From assembly GCF_049059935.1 (NCBI RefSeq), contig NZ_JBMGQR010000042.1, positions 1-36,268 on the forward strand: a stretch of DNA of 36,268 bases, given 5' to 3'. This document shows positions 7,091 through 14,313 of this stretch, piece after piece. The first letter of the stretch is position 1, and every line of letters begins with the position of its first letter. Source of the stretch: JAURVT01 sp049059935. Lineage in GTDB: Bacteria; Actinomycetota; Actinomycetes; Propionibacteriales; Nocardioidaceae. The position numbers were made by a program, and so were the translations under genes. A model generated the notes under the pieces. That model worked only from the letters and a program-made list of their open reading frames with translations. It had not been told where the DNA came from and searched no databases.

Positions 7091-9146
7091 GACGACCACC
7101 CGGCCCGACCGCGCCGACGCTCCGCCGGTGGCGGCGTCGTCGGTGCTGCTGTGGGCCGTCGCAGCCGCGGCCGCCTGCGTCGGCGTGCTCGTCGTGGCGC
7201 TGACAGTGGGCGGCGGCGCGCCGGTCGAGGCGCCCGCGGGCATCCCCGACCCGGGCCGGCTCACCGGGTGGGGGCTGCCGATCGTCAAGGCGGCCACCGA
7301 CACCGCCGGCATCGTGGCGGTCGGCATGCTCCTGACCGCGGTGTTCCTGCTGCCGTCGGCGGGGGAGCGGCTGCAGGGCCTGGCGGTCCGCGCGCTCGGC
7401 ATCGCCTCGCGCGCCGCCTGGGTCTGGGCCGCCGCGGGCTTCTGCCTGTTCTGGTTCACCATCTCCGACACCTTCGCGCGACCGTTCCCCGGTGCGGTCT
7501 CCGGCACGCTCGCGTCGCAGATGGTCACCGAGACCGACCTCGGCCGCGCGATCGTCGCGCAGGTCGTGCTGGCCACGCTGCTCGCGGTCGCCACCCGCTG
7601 GACGGTGGGCGTGCGCGCGTCTGCTGCGCTCCTGGGCCTCGCGCTCGCCGCGTTCGCCCCCCAGGCCCTCACGGGCCACTCGGCCGGCGGAGGGTCGCAC
7701 GACCTCGCGATCGCCAGCCTGCTCGTGCACGTGCTCGCGGCCGCGGTGTGGGTCGGCGGCCTGGCCGGCCTCGGTCTCGTCGCCGTGCGCGGCAGTCGCC
7801 GGCTCGCCGCGGCCGTCCCGCGCTTCTCGACACTCGCGCTGTGGGCCGTCGTCGCGCTGGGCATCTCGGGCGCGGTCAACGCGGCGGTCAGGCTCGGCGG
7901 CATCGGGCCGGTGTTCTCCAGCAGCTACGGACGGCTGGTGCTGCTCAAGGTGGTCGCGATCGTGACGCTGGCCGCGTTCGGCTGGGTGCATCGTCGGCGC
8001 ACCGTGCCCGCGCTGGTGGCGCTCGACCCCGACGACGGCAAGGCCCGCCGCGCCGCGACGCTCGCGTTCCTGCGCGTGGCGGCGGTCGAGCTGGTCGTGA
8101 TGGCCGGCACCGTCGGGCTCGCGGTCGCGCTGTCGCGCACGCCGACGCCGGTGCCCGACGACCTCTACCAGGACCCGGTCGAGCAGCTCGTCGGCGTCTC
8201 GCTGCCCCCGGCCCCCGACCTCGGCCGCCTGCTGCTGGGTTGGTCGCCCAACGGCCTCGGCCTGCTGGTCGTCGGCCTCGCCGCCGCGCTCTACGTCAAG
8301 GGGCTGCTGGTGATGCGCCGTCGCGGCGACCACTGGTCGCCCGGTCGCACGGCGTCGTGGTTCGCCGGACTGGTGATCATCGCGTGGGCCACCTTCGGCG
8401 GCCTGGGTCTGTACGCGCACGTGCTGTTCAGCGCGCACATGGTCTCGCACATGATGCTGTCGATGGTCGCGCCGATCTTCCTGGTCCTCGGCGCCCCGGT
8501 CACCCTGGCTCTGCGCACCCTGCCGGGGCCGCGCCTCCCCGGCGAGGTCGGGTCGCGGCAGATGCTCGTCGGCGTCCTGAACTCGCGCGTCGTCTCGGTG
8601 CTCACGCACCCGCTGGTGGCGATGGCGCTGTTCATCGGCAGCCTCTACGGCCTGTACTTCACCGGCCTGTTCGACGTCCTCATGGCCAGCCACCTCGGTC
8701 ACGCGGCGATGGAGCTGCACTTCCTGGCCGTCGGCAGCCTGTACTACTACGTGATCATCGGCGTCGACCCGTCGCCGCGACGCCTGCAGCCGCTGATCCG
8801 GTTCGGCATGCTGCTCGTGACCATCCCGTTCCACGCGTTCTTCTCGATCGCGGTGATGTCGTCCTCGACGGTGATGGGCGCGTCGTACTGGACCCTGCTC
8901 CAGCGGCCGTACCAGACGAGCCTGCTCGACGACCAGTACCTCGGCGGCGGCATCGCGTGGGCCATGGGGGAGGTGCCGCTCGTGCTCGTCATGGGCGCGC
9001 TGTTCGTCCAGTGGATCCGCACCGACCGACGCGAGGCGCAGCGCCACGACCGCTCCGAGGAGAACGGCGACAAGGCCCTCGAGGAGTACAACGCCTACCT
9101 CGCCAGCCTCTCCCAGCACGAGGGTCGGCCCAGCAACCGCGGCTGA
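7083..9146 (+). CDS. CopD-CtaG fusion: copper import/cytochrome c oxidase assembly membrane protein
   Basis: A 687-residue polytopic protein with two domains. Roughly residues 1-345 are CopD-like, with many membrane helices and the GHSAGG and LLVHVLAAAVWVGGLAGL segments. Roughly residues 360-660 are CtaG-like (caa3-type oxidase assembly), with HVLFSAHMVSHMMLSMVAP and HLGHAAMELHFLAVGSLYYY. His residues in these helices are the expected copper-site candidates. The fusion is common in Actinobacteria. The GTG 7083 start has AGGAG five bases upstream inside the end of copC. The soluble tail is acidic and charged. It is the last gene of the copper cluster; the palindrome array begins downstream. 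Confidence 0.92.
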   Translation: MTETTTRPDRADAPPVAASSVLLWAVAAAAACVGVLVVALTVGGGAPVEAPAGIPDPGRLTGWGLPIVKAATDTAGIVAVGMLLTAVFLLPSAGERLQGLAVRALGIASRAAWVWAAAGFCLFWFTISDTFARPFPGAVSGTLASQMVTETDLGRAIVAQVVLATLLAVATRWTVGVRASAALLGLALAAFAPQALTGHSAGGGSHDLAIASLLVHVLAAAVWVGGLAGLGLVAVRGSRRLAAAVPRFSTLALWAVVALGISGAVNAAVRLGGIGPVFSSSYGRLVLLKVVAIVTLAAFGWVHRRRTVPALVALDPDDGKARRAATLAFLRVAAVELVVMAGTVGLAVALSRTPTPVPDDLYQDPVEQLVGVSLPPAPDLGRLLLGWSPNGLGLLVVGLAAALYVKGLLVMRRRGDHWSPGRTASWFAGLVIIAWATFGGLGLYAHVLFSAHMVSHMMLSMVAPIFLVLGAPVTLALRTLPGPRLPGEVGSRQMLVGVLNSRVVSVLTHPLVAMALFIGSLYGLYFTGLFDVLMASHLGHAAMELHFLAVGSLYYYVIIGVDPSPRRLQPLIRFGMLLVTIPFHAFFSIAVMSSSTVMGASYWTLLQRPYQTSLLDDQYLGGGIAWAMGEVPLVLVMGALFVQWIRTDRREAQRHDRSEENGDKALEEYNAYLASLSQHEGRPSNRG

Positions 9147-9182
9147 TCCCGCCCCGGCGCCCTCCCGCCCGCCGGACGTGGA

Positions 9183-9221
9183 AATCGGCGTATGGCCACC
9201 CCACGCGGCCATACGCCGATT
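9183..9221 (+). terminator. Palindrome A1, likely terminator after copD
   Basis: A perfect 15-bp stem, AATCGGCGTATGGCC with GGCCATACGCCGATT, and a 9-nt loop, 36 bases after the copD stop codon. There is no T-tract, but many actinobacterial terminators lack one. Identical arms recur at 9821-9859. Confidence 0.5.
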
Positions 9222-9820
9222 CCTTCGTTCCCAGGCCCCGGGTGCGGCAGCCATCGGGCGGGGGAGGGGCGGCGAGGGACGCGGATGGTGCCCGTCGCCG
9301 CCAGCGTGCGGCAAGCTCCACCCACCACGGCCCCGGAGAATCGAGGCCCGGCCCCTATATGCACCCGGACCTCGATCCTCCCGCCCGGCGGACGTGGGAA
9401 TCGGCGTATGACCGCCCCACGCGGCCATACGCCGATGGGTTCCCGGGCCCGGGTGCGGCAGCCCGTGGGCGGGGGAGGGGCGGCGAGGGACGCGGATGGT
9501 GCCCGTCGCCGCCAGCGTGCGGCGAGCTCCACCCACCACCGCACCGGAGAATCGAGGCCCGGCCCCTATACGGACCCGGACCTCGATCCTCCCGTCCGCC
9601 GGACGTGGGAATCGGCGTATGACCGCCCCACGCGGCCATACGCCGATGGGTTCCCGGGCCCGGGTGCGGCAGCGCGTGAGCGGGGGAGGGGCGGCGAGGG
9701 ACGCGGATGGTGCCCGTCGCCGCCAGCGTGCGGCGAGCTCCACCCACCACCGCACCGGAGAATCGAGGCCCGGCCCCTATACGGACCCGGACCTCGATCC
9801 TCTCGTCCACCGGACGTGGG

Positions 9821-9859
9821 AATCGGCGTATGGCCACGCCAGGCGGCCATACGCCGATT
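9821..9859. repeat. Palindrome A4, perfect 15-bp stem
   Basis: Same arms as A1 with a different 9-nt loop sequence. The stem is conserved while the loop changes, which suggests the folded form is what matters. Confidence 0.8.
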
Positions 9860-9890
9860 CCTTCGTTCCCGGGCCGCGCCGCCCCACAAC

Positions 9891-9935
9891 GAGAACCGGC
9901 GTACGACCCCGATCCAGGGTCATACGCCGATTCTC
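9891..9935 (-). terminator. Palindrome A5, likely terminator after sodA
   Basis: A 19-bp stem with two mismatches lies 30 bases downstream of the sodA stop, reading in the sodA direction. In RNA from the minus strand both mismatches become G-U pairs, so the sodA transcript would form the complete stem. From the plus strand they would be C-A mismatches. Confidence 0.5.
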
Positions 9936-9965
9936 ACGTCCGAGCGTCAGCCCGGCCGCAGCCCG

Positions 9966-10580
9966 TCAGAAGACGAGGTTGTTGCTCCGCGCGCGGTCGA
10001 ACCGCTCCTGGGCGTCGGCCCAGTTGACGATGTTCCACCACGCCTTGACGTAGTCGGGCTTCACGTTCTGGTAGTCCAGGTAGAACGCGTGCTCCCACAT
10101 GTCGAGCGTGACGATCGGCTGCAGGCTGATCGGGACGTTGGCCTGCTGGTCGAACAGCTGGACGACCACGAGGCGCTGGCCCAGGGAGTCCCAGGCGAGG
10201 ATCGACCAGCCCGAGCCCTGGATGCCGGTGGCGTTGGCCGTGAAGTGGGCCTGGAAGGCGTCGAACGAGCCGAAGTGCTCGTCGATGGCTGCGGCGAGCT
10301 CGCCGGTGGGCTTGTCGCCGCCGTCCGGGGACAGGTTCTTCCAGAACACCGAGTGGTTGATGTGGCCACCGAGGTTGAACGCGAGGTTCTTCTCCAGCAG
10401 GTTCACGGTGCCGAGCGAGCCCGAGGAGCGTGCCTCGGCCAGCTGCTCGAGGGCGGTGTTGGCGCCGCCGACGTAGGTCTGGTGGTGCTTGGAGTGGTGG
10501 AGCTCCATGATCCGGCCCGAGATGTGGGGCTCCAGAGCCGCGTAGTCATAAGGAAGATCGGGCAGGGTGTACTCAGCCAC
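9966..10580 (-). CDS. sodA: Superoxide dismutase, Fe/Mn family
   Basis: A 204-residue cytoplasmic enzyme that dismutates superoxide to oxygen and hydrogen peroxide. The four metal ligands are present: H28 (MELHHSKHHQTYV), H76 (GGHINHSVFW), D160 and H164 (LDMWEHAFYLDYQN). Length and motifs fit the Mn/Fe class, but which metal is used cannot be read with certainty. GTG 10580 is preferred over an ATG at 10607: GGAGAG lies five bases before it, and family members start with the AEYTLPDLPYDY segment. The gene is convergent with copD across the palindrome array and divergent from the phosphatidyltransferase gene. Confidence 0.95.
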   Translation of the reverse strand: MAEYTLPDLPYDYAALEPHISGRIMELHHSKHHQTYVGGANTALEQLAEARSSGSLGTVNLLEKNLAFNLGGHINHSVFWKNLSPDGGDKPTGELAAAIDEHFGSFDAFQAHFTANATGIQGSGWSILAWDSLGQRLVVVQLFDQQANVPISLQPIVTLDMWEHAFYLDYQNVKPDYVKAWWNIVNWADAQERFDRARSNNLVF

Positions 10581-10692
10581 AGAAGCTCTCCGTCCGTCGA
10601 GGGGCACGCCCGCGAGGACGCACCAGGTGTCGTGTCCTCACACTCTCGCAGGGGTAGGGGGTGTGCAACCTCAGCAGGGGCGACCCGACCGG

Positions 10693-10698
10693 TAGCCT
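10693..10698 (+). promoter_or_regulatory. Candidate -10 box upstream of CDP-alcohol phosphatidyltransferase
   Basis: TAGCCT fits the TANNNT pattern and would give a 5' UTR of about 50-55 bases before GTG 10759. A clear -35 hexamer was not identified. Confidence 0.3.
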
Positions 10699-10758
10699 GA
10701 GCCCGTCCTCGCGGGACGCCGTCCAGGCGCCCGCCCCGCGCGCTCAGGAAGGCCCGTC

Positions 10759-11370
10759 GTGACCACCGCACCCGGCGACTCCCACGTCGAGCGCGTGCTC
10801 ACCGTGCCCAACATGCTCAGCTTCGTGCGGCTGCTCGGCGTGCCGCTGTTCCTGTGGCTGGTGCTCGGGCCCGAGGCCGACGTGTGGGCGCTCGTGGTGC
10901 TCATGGTGTCGGGCTTCACCGACTACCTGGACGGGCTGCTGGCGCGGCGCCTGAACCAGACGTCGAAGGTCGGCGCGATCCTGGACCCGGTGGCCGACCG
11001 GCTCTACATCCTCGCGGTCGTCATCGGCCTCGGCCTGCGCGACATCATCCCGTGGTGGCTCGCGATCGTCCTCCCGCTGCGCGACGTGCTGCTGTTCGGC
11101 CTGATCCCGTTCCTGCGCACCCGCGGCTACAGCTCGCTGCCGGTGCACTTCCTCGGCAAGGCCGCCACCGCGAGCCTGTTGTACGCGTTCCCGCTGCTGC
11201 TGCTCGGCGACGACACTGGCACGGTCGCCGACCTCGCCAACGTCTTCGGGTGGGCGTTCACCGTCTGGGGCGTGTCGCTGTACTGGTGGGCCGGACTGCT
11301 GTACGCCTGGCAGGTGCGCAAGCTCCTCGCCACCGTCCCACCGGTCGCCCGCAGCGGGACCTCGGCATGA
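10759..11370 (+). CDS. CDP-alcohol phosphatidyltransferase (PgsA2-like)
   Basis: A 203-residue membrane enzyme that joins a CDP-diacylglycerol phosphatidyl group to an alcohol, releasing CMP. The complete family signature D-x2-DG-x2-AR-x8-G-x3-D-x3-D is present (D55, D58-G59, A62-R63, G72, D76, D80), in DYLDGLLARRLNQTSKVGAI and DPVAD. About six membrane segments are predicted. Position at the head of the DUF881/sbp/DUF881/gcvH block corresponds to Rv1822 (pgsA2) of M. tuberculosis. The alcohol substrate (glycerol-phosphate or another) cannot be assigned. GTG 10759 has AGGAAGG six bases upstream. Confidence 0.9.
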   Translation: MTTAPGDSHVERVLTVPNMLSFVRLLGVPLFLWLVLGPEADVWALVVLMVSGFTDYLDGLLARRLNQTSKVGAILDPVADRLYILAVVIGLGLRDIIPWWLAIVLPLRDVLLFGLIPFLRTRGYSSLPVHFLGKAATASLLYAFPLLLLGDDTGTVADLANVFGWAFTVWGVSLYWWAGLLYAWQVRKLLATVPPVARSGTSA

Positions 11371-11383
11371 CCACGGCGGCCGC

Positions 11384-12220
11384 GTGAGCACCCCGGTCCG
11401 TCCGCGCGCTGACGAGCCGCAGCGCACCGGCTGGGACTCGATGTCGATGTTCGACGAGCTCGTCGCGCACGCGGTCGACGACGACTACGCCGCCGTGACC
11501 CAGCAGGGCCCGCGCCCGCGCACCCGCGGCTCGTTGGTCGCGACGATCCTGGTCCTGGCCGTCTTCGCCGCCCTGATCGCGGTGTCCGCGGTGCAGACGC
11601 GGGCCGAGCGACCCGCCGCCCAGACCGAGCGCGACCGGCTCGTCGCCGAGATCGGCCAGCAGCAGGGCTTCCTGGACGACAAGCGCGAGCGCGGCGCCGC
11701 CCTGCAGGAGCAGGTGCGCACCCTCACGGCGCAGCGTCCCGACACCACCAGCGTCGCGCGCCTGGACGCGCTGCGGCGCACCACCGGCCAGGTCGCGGTC
11801 ACCGGCCCCGGCGTGCGCGTCGTGGCCGACAACGCCGAGGACGTCGACGACGAGCCCCGCGGACGCGTGCTCGACCGCGACCTGCAGCTGCTCGTCAACG
11901 GCCTGTGGCTCGCCGGGGCCGAGGCGATCAGCGTCAACGGCAACCGGCTCACCACCCTGTCGTCGATCCGGACCGCGGGGGAGGCGATCACCGTGAACTA
12001 CCGCTCGCTGAGCCCGCCGTACGTCGTGCGCGCCGTCGGCGACCCCCGCACCCTGGAGTCCCGCTTCCTCGACACCCCGTCGGGCCAGGCCTGGACGTCG
12101 CTGCAGAAGAACTACGGCGTCCGGTTCGAGACGTCGGTGTCGACCGACCTCGAGCTCCCGGCGGCCCCGCAGCGTCGCCTCGCCCTGCGCTACGCCACCC
12201 GGCTGGGGGACGGCGGATGA
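11384..12220 (+). CDS. DUF881 family membrane-anchored protein (first copy)
   Basis: A 278-residue protein. A cytoplasmic N-terminus of about 48 residues is followed by one membrane helix (LVATILVLAVFAALIAVSAV), a coiled-coil-like segment (residues about 70-115, rich in Glu, Gln, Arg and Leu), then the DUF881 domain (ITGPGVRVV-like start, GAEAISVNGNRLTTLSSIRTAG). Family members sit beside the small basic protein Sbp and FtsZ-related genes in many Gram-positives, and a link to cell division or the envelope is suspected. It corresponds to Rv1823. GTG 11384 lies 13 bases after the previous stop. The stop overlaps the next start as ATGA. Confidence 0.88.
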   Translation: MSTPVRPRADEPQRTGWDSMSMFDELVAHAVDDDYAAVTQQGPRPRTRGSLVATILVLAVFAALIAVSAVQTRAERPAAQTERDRLVAEIGQQQGFLDDKRERGAALQEQVRTLTAQRPDTTSVARLDALRRTTGQVAVTGPGVRVVADNAEDVDDEPRGRVLDRDLQLLVNGLWLAGAEAISVNGNRLTTLSSIRTAGEAITVNYRSLSPPYVVRAVGDPRTLESRFLDTPSGQAWTSLQKNYGVRFETSVSTDLELPAAPQRRLALRYATRLGDGG

Positions 12221-12549
12221 TCGCGGTCGTCGGACTCGTCGTCGGCGTGGCCCTGGGCCTGTTCCTCGAGCCCACCGTCCCCGGTGCGCTGCAGCCGTAC
12301 CTGCCCATCGCGGTGGTCGCGGCGCTCGACGCCGTCTTCGGCGCGCTGCGCGCCTACCTCGACGGCCGCTTCGACGACAAGGTCTTCGTGGTCTCGTTCG
12401 TCTCCAACGTGCTCATCGCCGCGCTGATCGTCTGGCTCGGCGACCAGCTCGGCGTCGGCAGCCAGCTGTCCACGGGCGTCATCGTGGTGCTCGGCATCCG
12501 GATCTTCACCAACGTCGCCGCGATCCGCAGGCACGTGTTCCATGCCTGA
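12217..12549 (+). CDS. sbp: Small basic protein Sbp (DUF1290)
   Basis: A 110-residue membrane protein with three hydrophobic segments (IAVVGLVVGVALGLFL, YLPIAVVAALDAVFGALRAYL and VVSFVSNVLIAALIVWLGDQL) and the family motif LDAVFGALRAYLDGRFDDKVFV. The family is defined by Bacillus Sbp from the divIB/ftsZ region; the molecular role is unknown. It overlaps the upstream DUF881 gene by 4 bases and the downstream DUF881 gene by 8, so the three are almost certainly translated together. It corresponds to Rv1824. Confidence 0.92.
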   Translation: MIAVVGLVVGVALGLFLEPTVPGALQPYLPIAVVAALDAVFGALRAYLDGRFDDKVFVVSFVSNVLIAALIVWLGDQLGVGSQLSTGVIVVLGIRIFTNVAAIRRHVFHA

Positions 12550-13273
12550 CGCCCCGAGCCGCACCGCACGCGACCGCCTGCGCGGCGCGCTGCTCGGCAC
12601 GCCCTCGCGCTCGCAGCTGACCGTCGGCGTGCTGCTGGCGGTGCTCGGCTTCGGCGCGGTGGTGCAGGTGCGCTCGGCGAGCCAGGACGACGACTTCTCC
12701 GGCGCCCGCCGCGGCGACCTCGTCCAGCTGCTCGACTCGCTCGACGCCGCCAACCAGCGCGTCGACGAGCAGCTGCGCGAGCTGACGGCCACCCGCAACC
12801 GGCTCCGCTCGGCCGGCGAGAGCAACCAGGCCGCCGAGGCCGAGTCGCAGGCCGAGGCCGGCACGCTCGGGATCCTGGCCGGCACCGTCCCCGTCGAGGG
12901 GCCGGGTGTCGTCATCACGATCCAGGACGAGGACGAGGCCGTCTCGGCCTCCACCCTGCTCAACGCCGTCGAGGAGCTGCGCGACGCCGGCGCCGAGGCC
13001 ATCCAGGTCAACGGGGTGAGCCGGGTCGTGGCGCAGACCTACTTCGTCGACGTCGACGGGCAGGTGCGCGTCGACGGACGCGAGCTCACGCGTCCGTTCG
13101 TCATCGAGGCGATCGGCTCGGCGAGCACCCTGCGCGAGGCCGTGGTCTTCCGCGGCGGCCTCGCCGACCAGGTCGAGTCGCTCGGCGGCAGCGTCGAGGT
13201 CGACGAGCGCGACCGGGTCGAGATCACCGCCCTCGCGGAGCGCCGCGACCCCCAGTACTCTCGGACGCCGTGA
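12542..13273 (+). CDS. DUF881 family membrane-anchored protein (second copy)
   Basis: A 243-residue protein: one membrane helix near residues 25-43 (QLTVGVLLAVLGFGAVVQV), a coiled-coil-like stretch (residues 55-100, LVQLLDSLDAANQRVDEQL and following), then DUF881 (VEGPGVVITIQDEDEAV, LRDAGAEAIQVNGVSRVV). It is a distant paralogue of the first copy, and the DUF881-Sbp-DUF881 sandwich matches Rv1823-Rv1825. Its stop codon lies in the loop of a strong hairpin. Confidence 0.9.
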   Translation: MPDAPSRTARDRLRGALLGTPSRSQLTVGVLLAVLGFGAVVQVRSASQDDDFSGARRGDLVQLLDSLDAANQRVDEQLRELTATRNRLRSAGESNQAAEAESQAEAGTLGILAGTVPVEGPGVVITIQDEDEAVSASTLLNAVEELRDAGAEAIQVNGVSRVVAQTYFVDVDGQVRVDGRELTRPFVIEAIGSASTLREAVVFRGGLADQVESLGGSVEVDERDRVEITALAERRDPQYSRTP

Positions 13274-13285
13274 GCGGCGTCCGAG
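13260..13285 (+). terminator. Hairpin spanning the stop codon of the second DUF881 gene
   Basis: Perfect 11-bp stem, CTCGGACGCCG with CGGCGTCCGAG, around a TGAG loop that contains the TGA stop (13271-13273). No T-tract follows. It could terminate or attenuate transcription before gcvH, or stabilise the 3' end. Confidence 0.5.
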
Positions 13286-13340
13286 CCCACCTGCCCACCA
13301 GTCCCGCCACCACCCCACCACCCCTCATGAGGAGACGCCG

Positions 13341-13718
13341 GTGTACCCCGACGACCTGAAGTACAGCCCCGAGCACGAGTGGGTCCGCATCGACGGCGAC
13401 ACCGCCACCGTCGGCATCACCGACTACGCCCAGGAGCAGCTCGGCGACATCGTCTACGTGCAGCTGCCCGAGACCGGCGAGGAGGTCGAGCCCGGCTCGG
13501 TCATCGGCGAGCTGGAGTCCACCAAGTCGGTCAGCGACCTGTACGCGCCGGTGTCCGGCCAGGTGATCAGCCGCAACGAGAGCCTCGACTCCAGCCCCGA
13601 GGTCGTCAACGCCGATCCCTACGGCGAGGGCTGGCTGATCAAGGTCCGCGTCGACGGCGAGGAGGCCGTCGAGGGCCTCATGGACGCCGCCGCCTACCAG
13701 GCCTCGCTCGGGGCCTGA
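13341..13718 (+). CDS. gcvH: Glycine cleavage system H protein
   Basis: A 125-residue lipoyl carrier that shuttles the aminomethyl group between the P, T and L proteins. The lipoyl-lysine is K62 in GELESTKSVSDLYAPVSG. The N-terminal SPEHEWVRIDGD and the NADPYGEGWLIKV segment are standard. GTG 13341 has AGGAGA five bases upstream. gcvP is 2.8 kb downstream rather than adjacent, and no gcvT lies in the window. In mycobacteria gcvH likewise sits immediately before garA. Confidence 0.96.
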   Translation: MYPDDLKYSPEHEWVRIDGDTATVGITDYAQEQLGDIVYVQLPETGEEVEPGSVIGELESTKSVSDLYAPVSGQVISRNESLDSSPEVVNADPYGEGWLIKVRVDGEEAVEGLMDAAAYQASLGA

Positions 13719-13736
13719 CGGGTCCGTCCGATCCGG

Positions 13737-13766
13737 TTGACCCGGTATCGCGGCGACACGTAGGTT
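13737..13766 (+). promoter_or_regulatory. Promoter of garA
   Basis: TTGACC (13737-13742), an 18-bp spacer and TAGGTT (13761-13766) form a good SigA-type promoter. It gives a leader of about 80 bases before ATG 13855, so garA has its own promoter after gcvH. Confidence 0.6.
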
Positions 13767-13854
13767 TCGACACACAGCAACACTCATCCCCGACTTCACG
13801 GTTCCGCCGTCGCAGCGCGGTGCCCACCACGGTCTCCCAGGAGGTCCCCCTTCC

Positions 13855-14313
13855 ATGGCTCCCACCCCCGAGGACGAGCAGCGGCGCGCTCCCGAGACCC
13901 CGGCCGAGACCACCTCGACGATCTCGTTCGCGCCGCAGGTCGACGACACCAACGCCGGCGAGCTGAGCCAGGACGACGCCGCCGCCCTCGAGGCGCTGCC
14001 CGCCGGGAGCGCGCTGCTCCTGGTGCAGCGCGGGCCGAGCGCCGGGTCGCGGTTCCTGCTCGACACCGACGAGGTGTCGGCGGGACGCCACCCCGACAGC
14101 GACATCTTCCTCGACGACGTCACGGTGAGCCGTCGTCACGCCGTGTTCCGCCGTGGTGACGACGGCTACCACGTCACCGACGTCGGCAGCCTCAACGGCA
14201 CCTACGTCAACCGCGACCGCATCGACGACGTGCGGCTGAACGGCCGCGACGAGGTCCAGATCGGCAAGTACCGCCTGGTGTACTTCCCGAGCGCGGGAGC
14301 CGCGACTTCGTGA
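13855..14313 (+). CDS. garA: GarA/OdhI-type FHA regulator of 2-oxoglutarate metabolism
   Basis: A 152-residue protein with a disordered N-terminus holding the ETT phosphorylation motif (E18-T19-T20, followed by S21-T22) and an FHA domain with the conserved R79 (AGRHPDSD), S92/H95 (VSRRH) and N114 (LNGTYV). In mycobacteria and corynebacteria this family is phosphorylated on the ETT threonines by Ser/Thr kinases. The unphosphorylated form inhibits 2-oxoglutarate dehydrogenase and glutamate dehydrogenase and activates glutamate synthase. AGGAGG lies 10 bases before ATG 13855. The stop overlaps the next GTG. It corresponds to Rv1827. Confidence 0.92.
   Translation: MAPTPEDEQRRAPETPAETTSTISFAPQVDDTNAGELSQDDAAALEALPAGSALLLVQRGPSAGSRFLLDTDEVSAGRHPDSDIFLDDVTVSRRHAVFRRGDDGYHVTDVGSLNGTYVNRDRIDDVRLNGRDEVQIGKYRLVYFPSAGAATS

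Larger units (their letters stand above)
9161..9935. repeat. Tandem array of about 211-bp units built from two palindromes
   Basis: This noncoding stretch fills the 819 bp between the convergent copD and sodA stops. Palindrome A begins at 9183, 9399, 9610 and 9821, with a diverged fifth copy at 9891. Palindrome B (45 nt) lies at 9336-9380, 9547-9591 and 9758-9802, exactly 211 bp apart. Units are near identical between 9380 and 9820. Copies 1 and 4 of A share a different right flank (ATTCCTTCGTTCCC) from copies 2 and 3 (ATGGGTTCCC). Because 211 is not a multiple of 3, the open frames crossing the array change frame in each unit and are not genes. No transposase or terminal target duplication is seen. 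Confidence 0.92.

Noticed and set aside
6936..9755. 939-residue open frame on minus strand
   Set aside because: Antisense to the clear CopD-CtaG gene and then through the palindrome array, where units of 211 bp shift frame. Composition is Arg/Asp/His-rich shadow protein typical of high-GC antisense.
9161..9935. CRISPR array
   Set aside because: Repeats are long (211 bp), directly abutting and near identical without unique spacers; no cas genes.
9192..10700. 502-residue open frame across the repeats and antisense to sodA
   Set aside because: The repeated segments are out of phase and the rest is the complement of sodA, a well supported gene.
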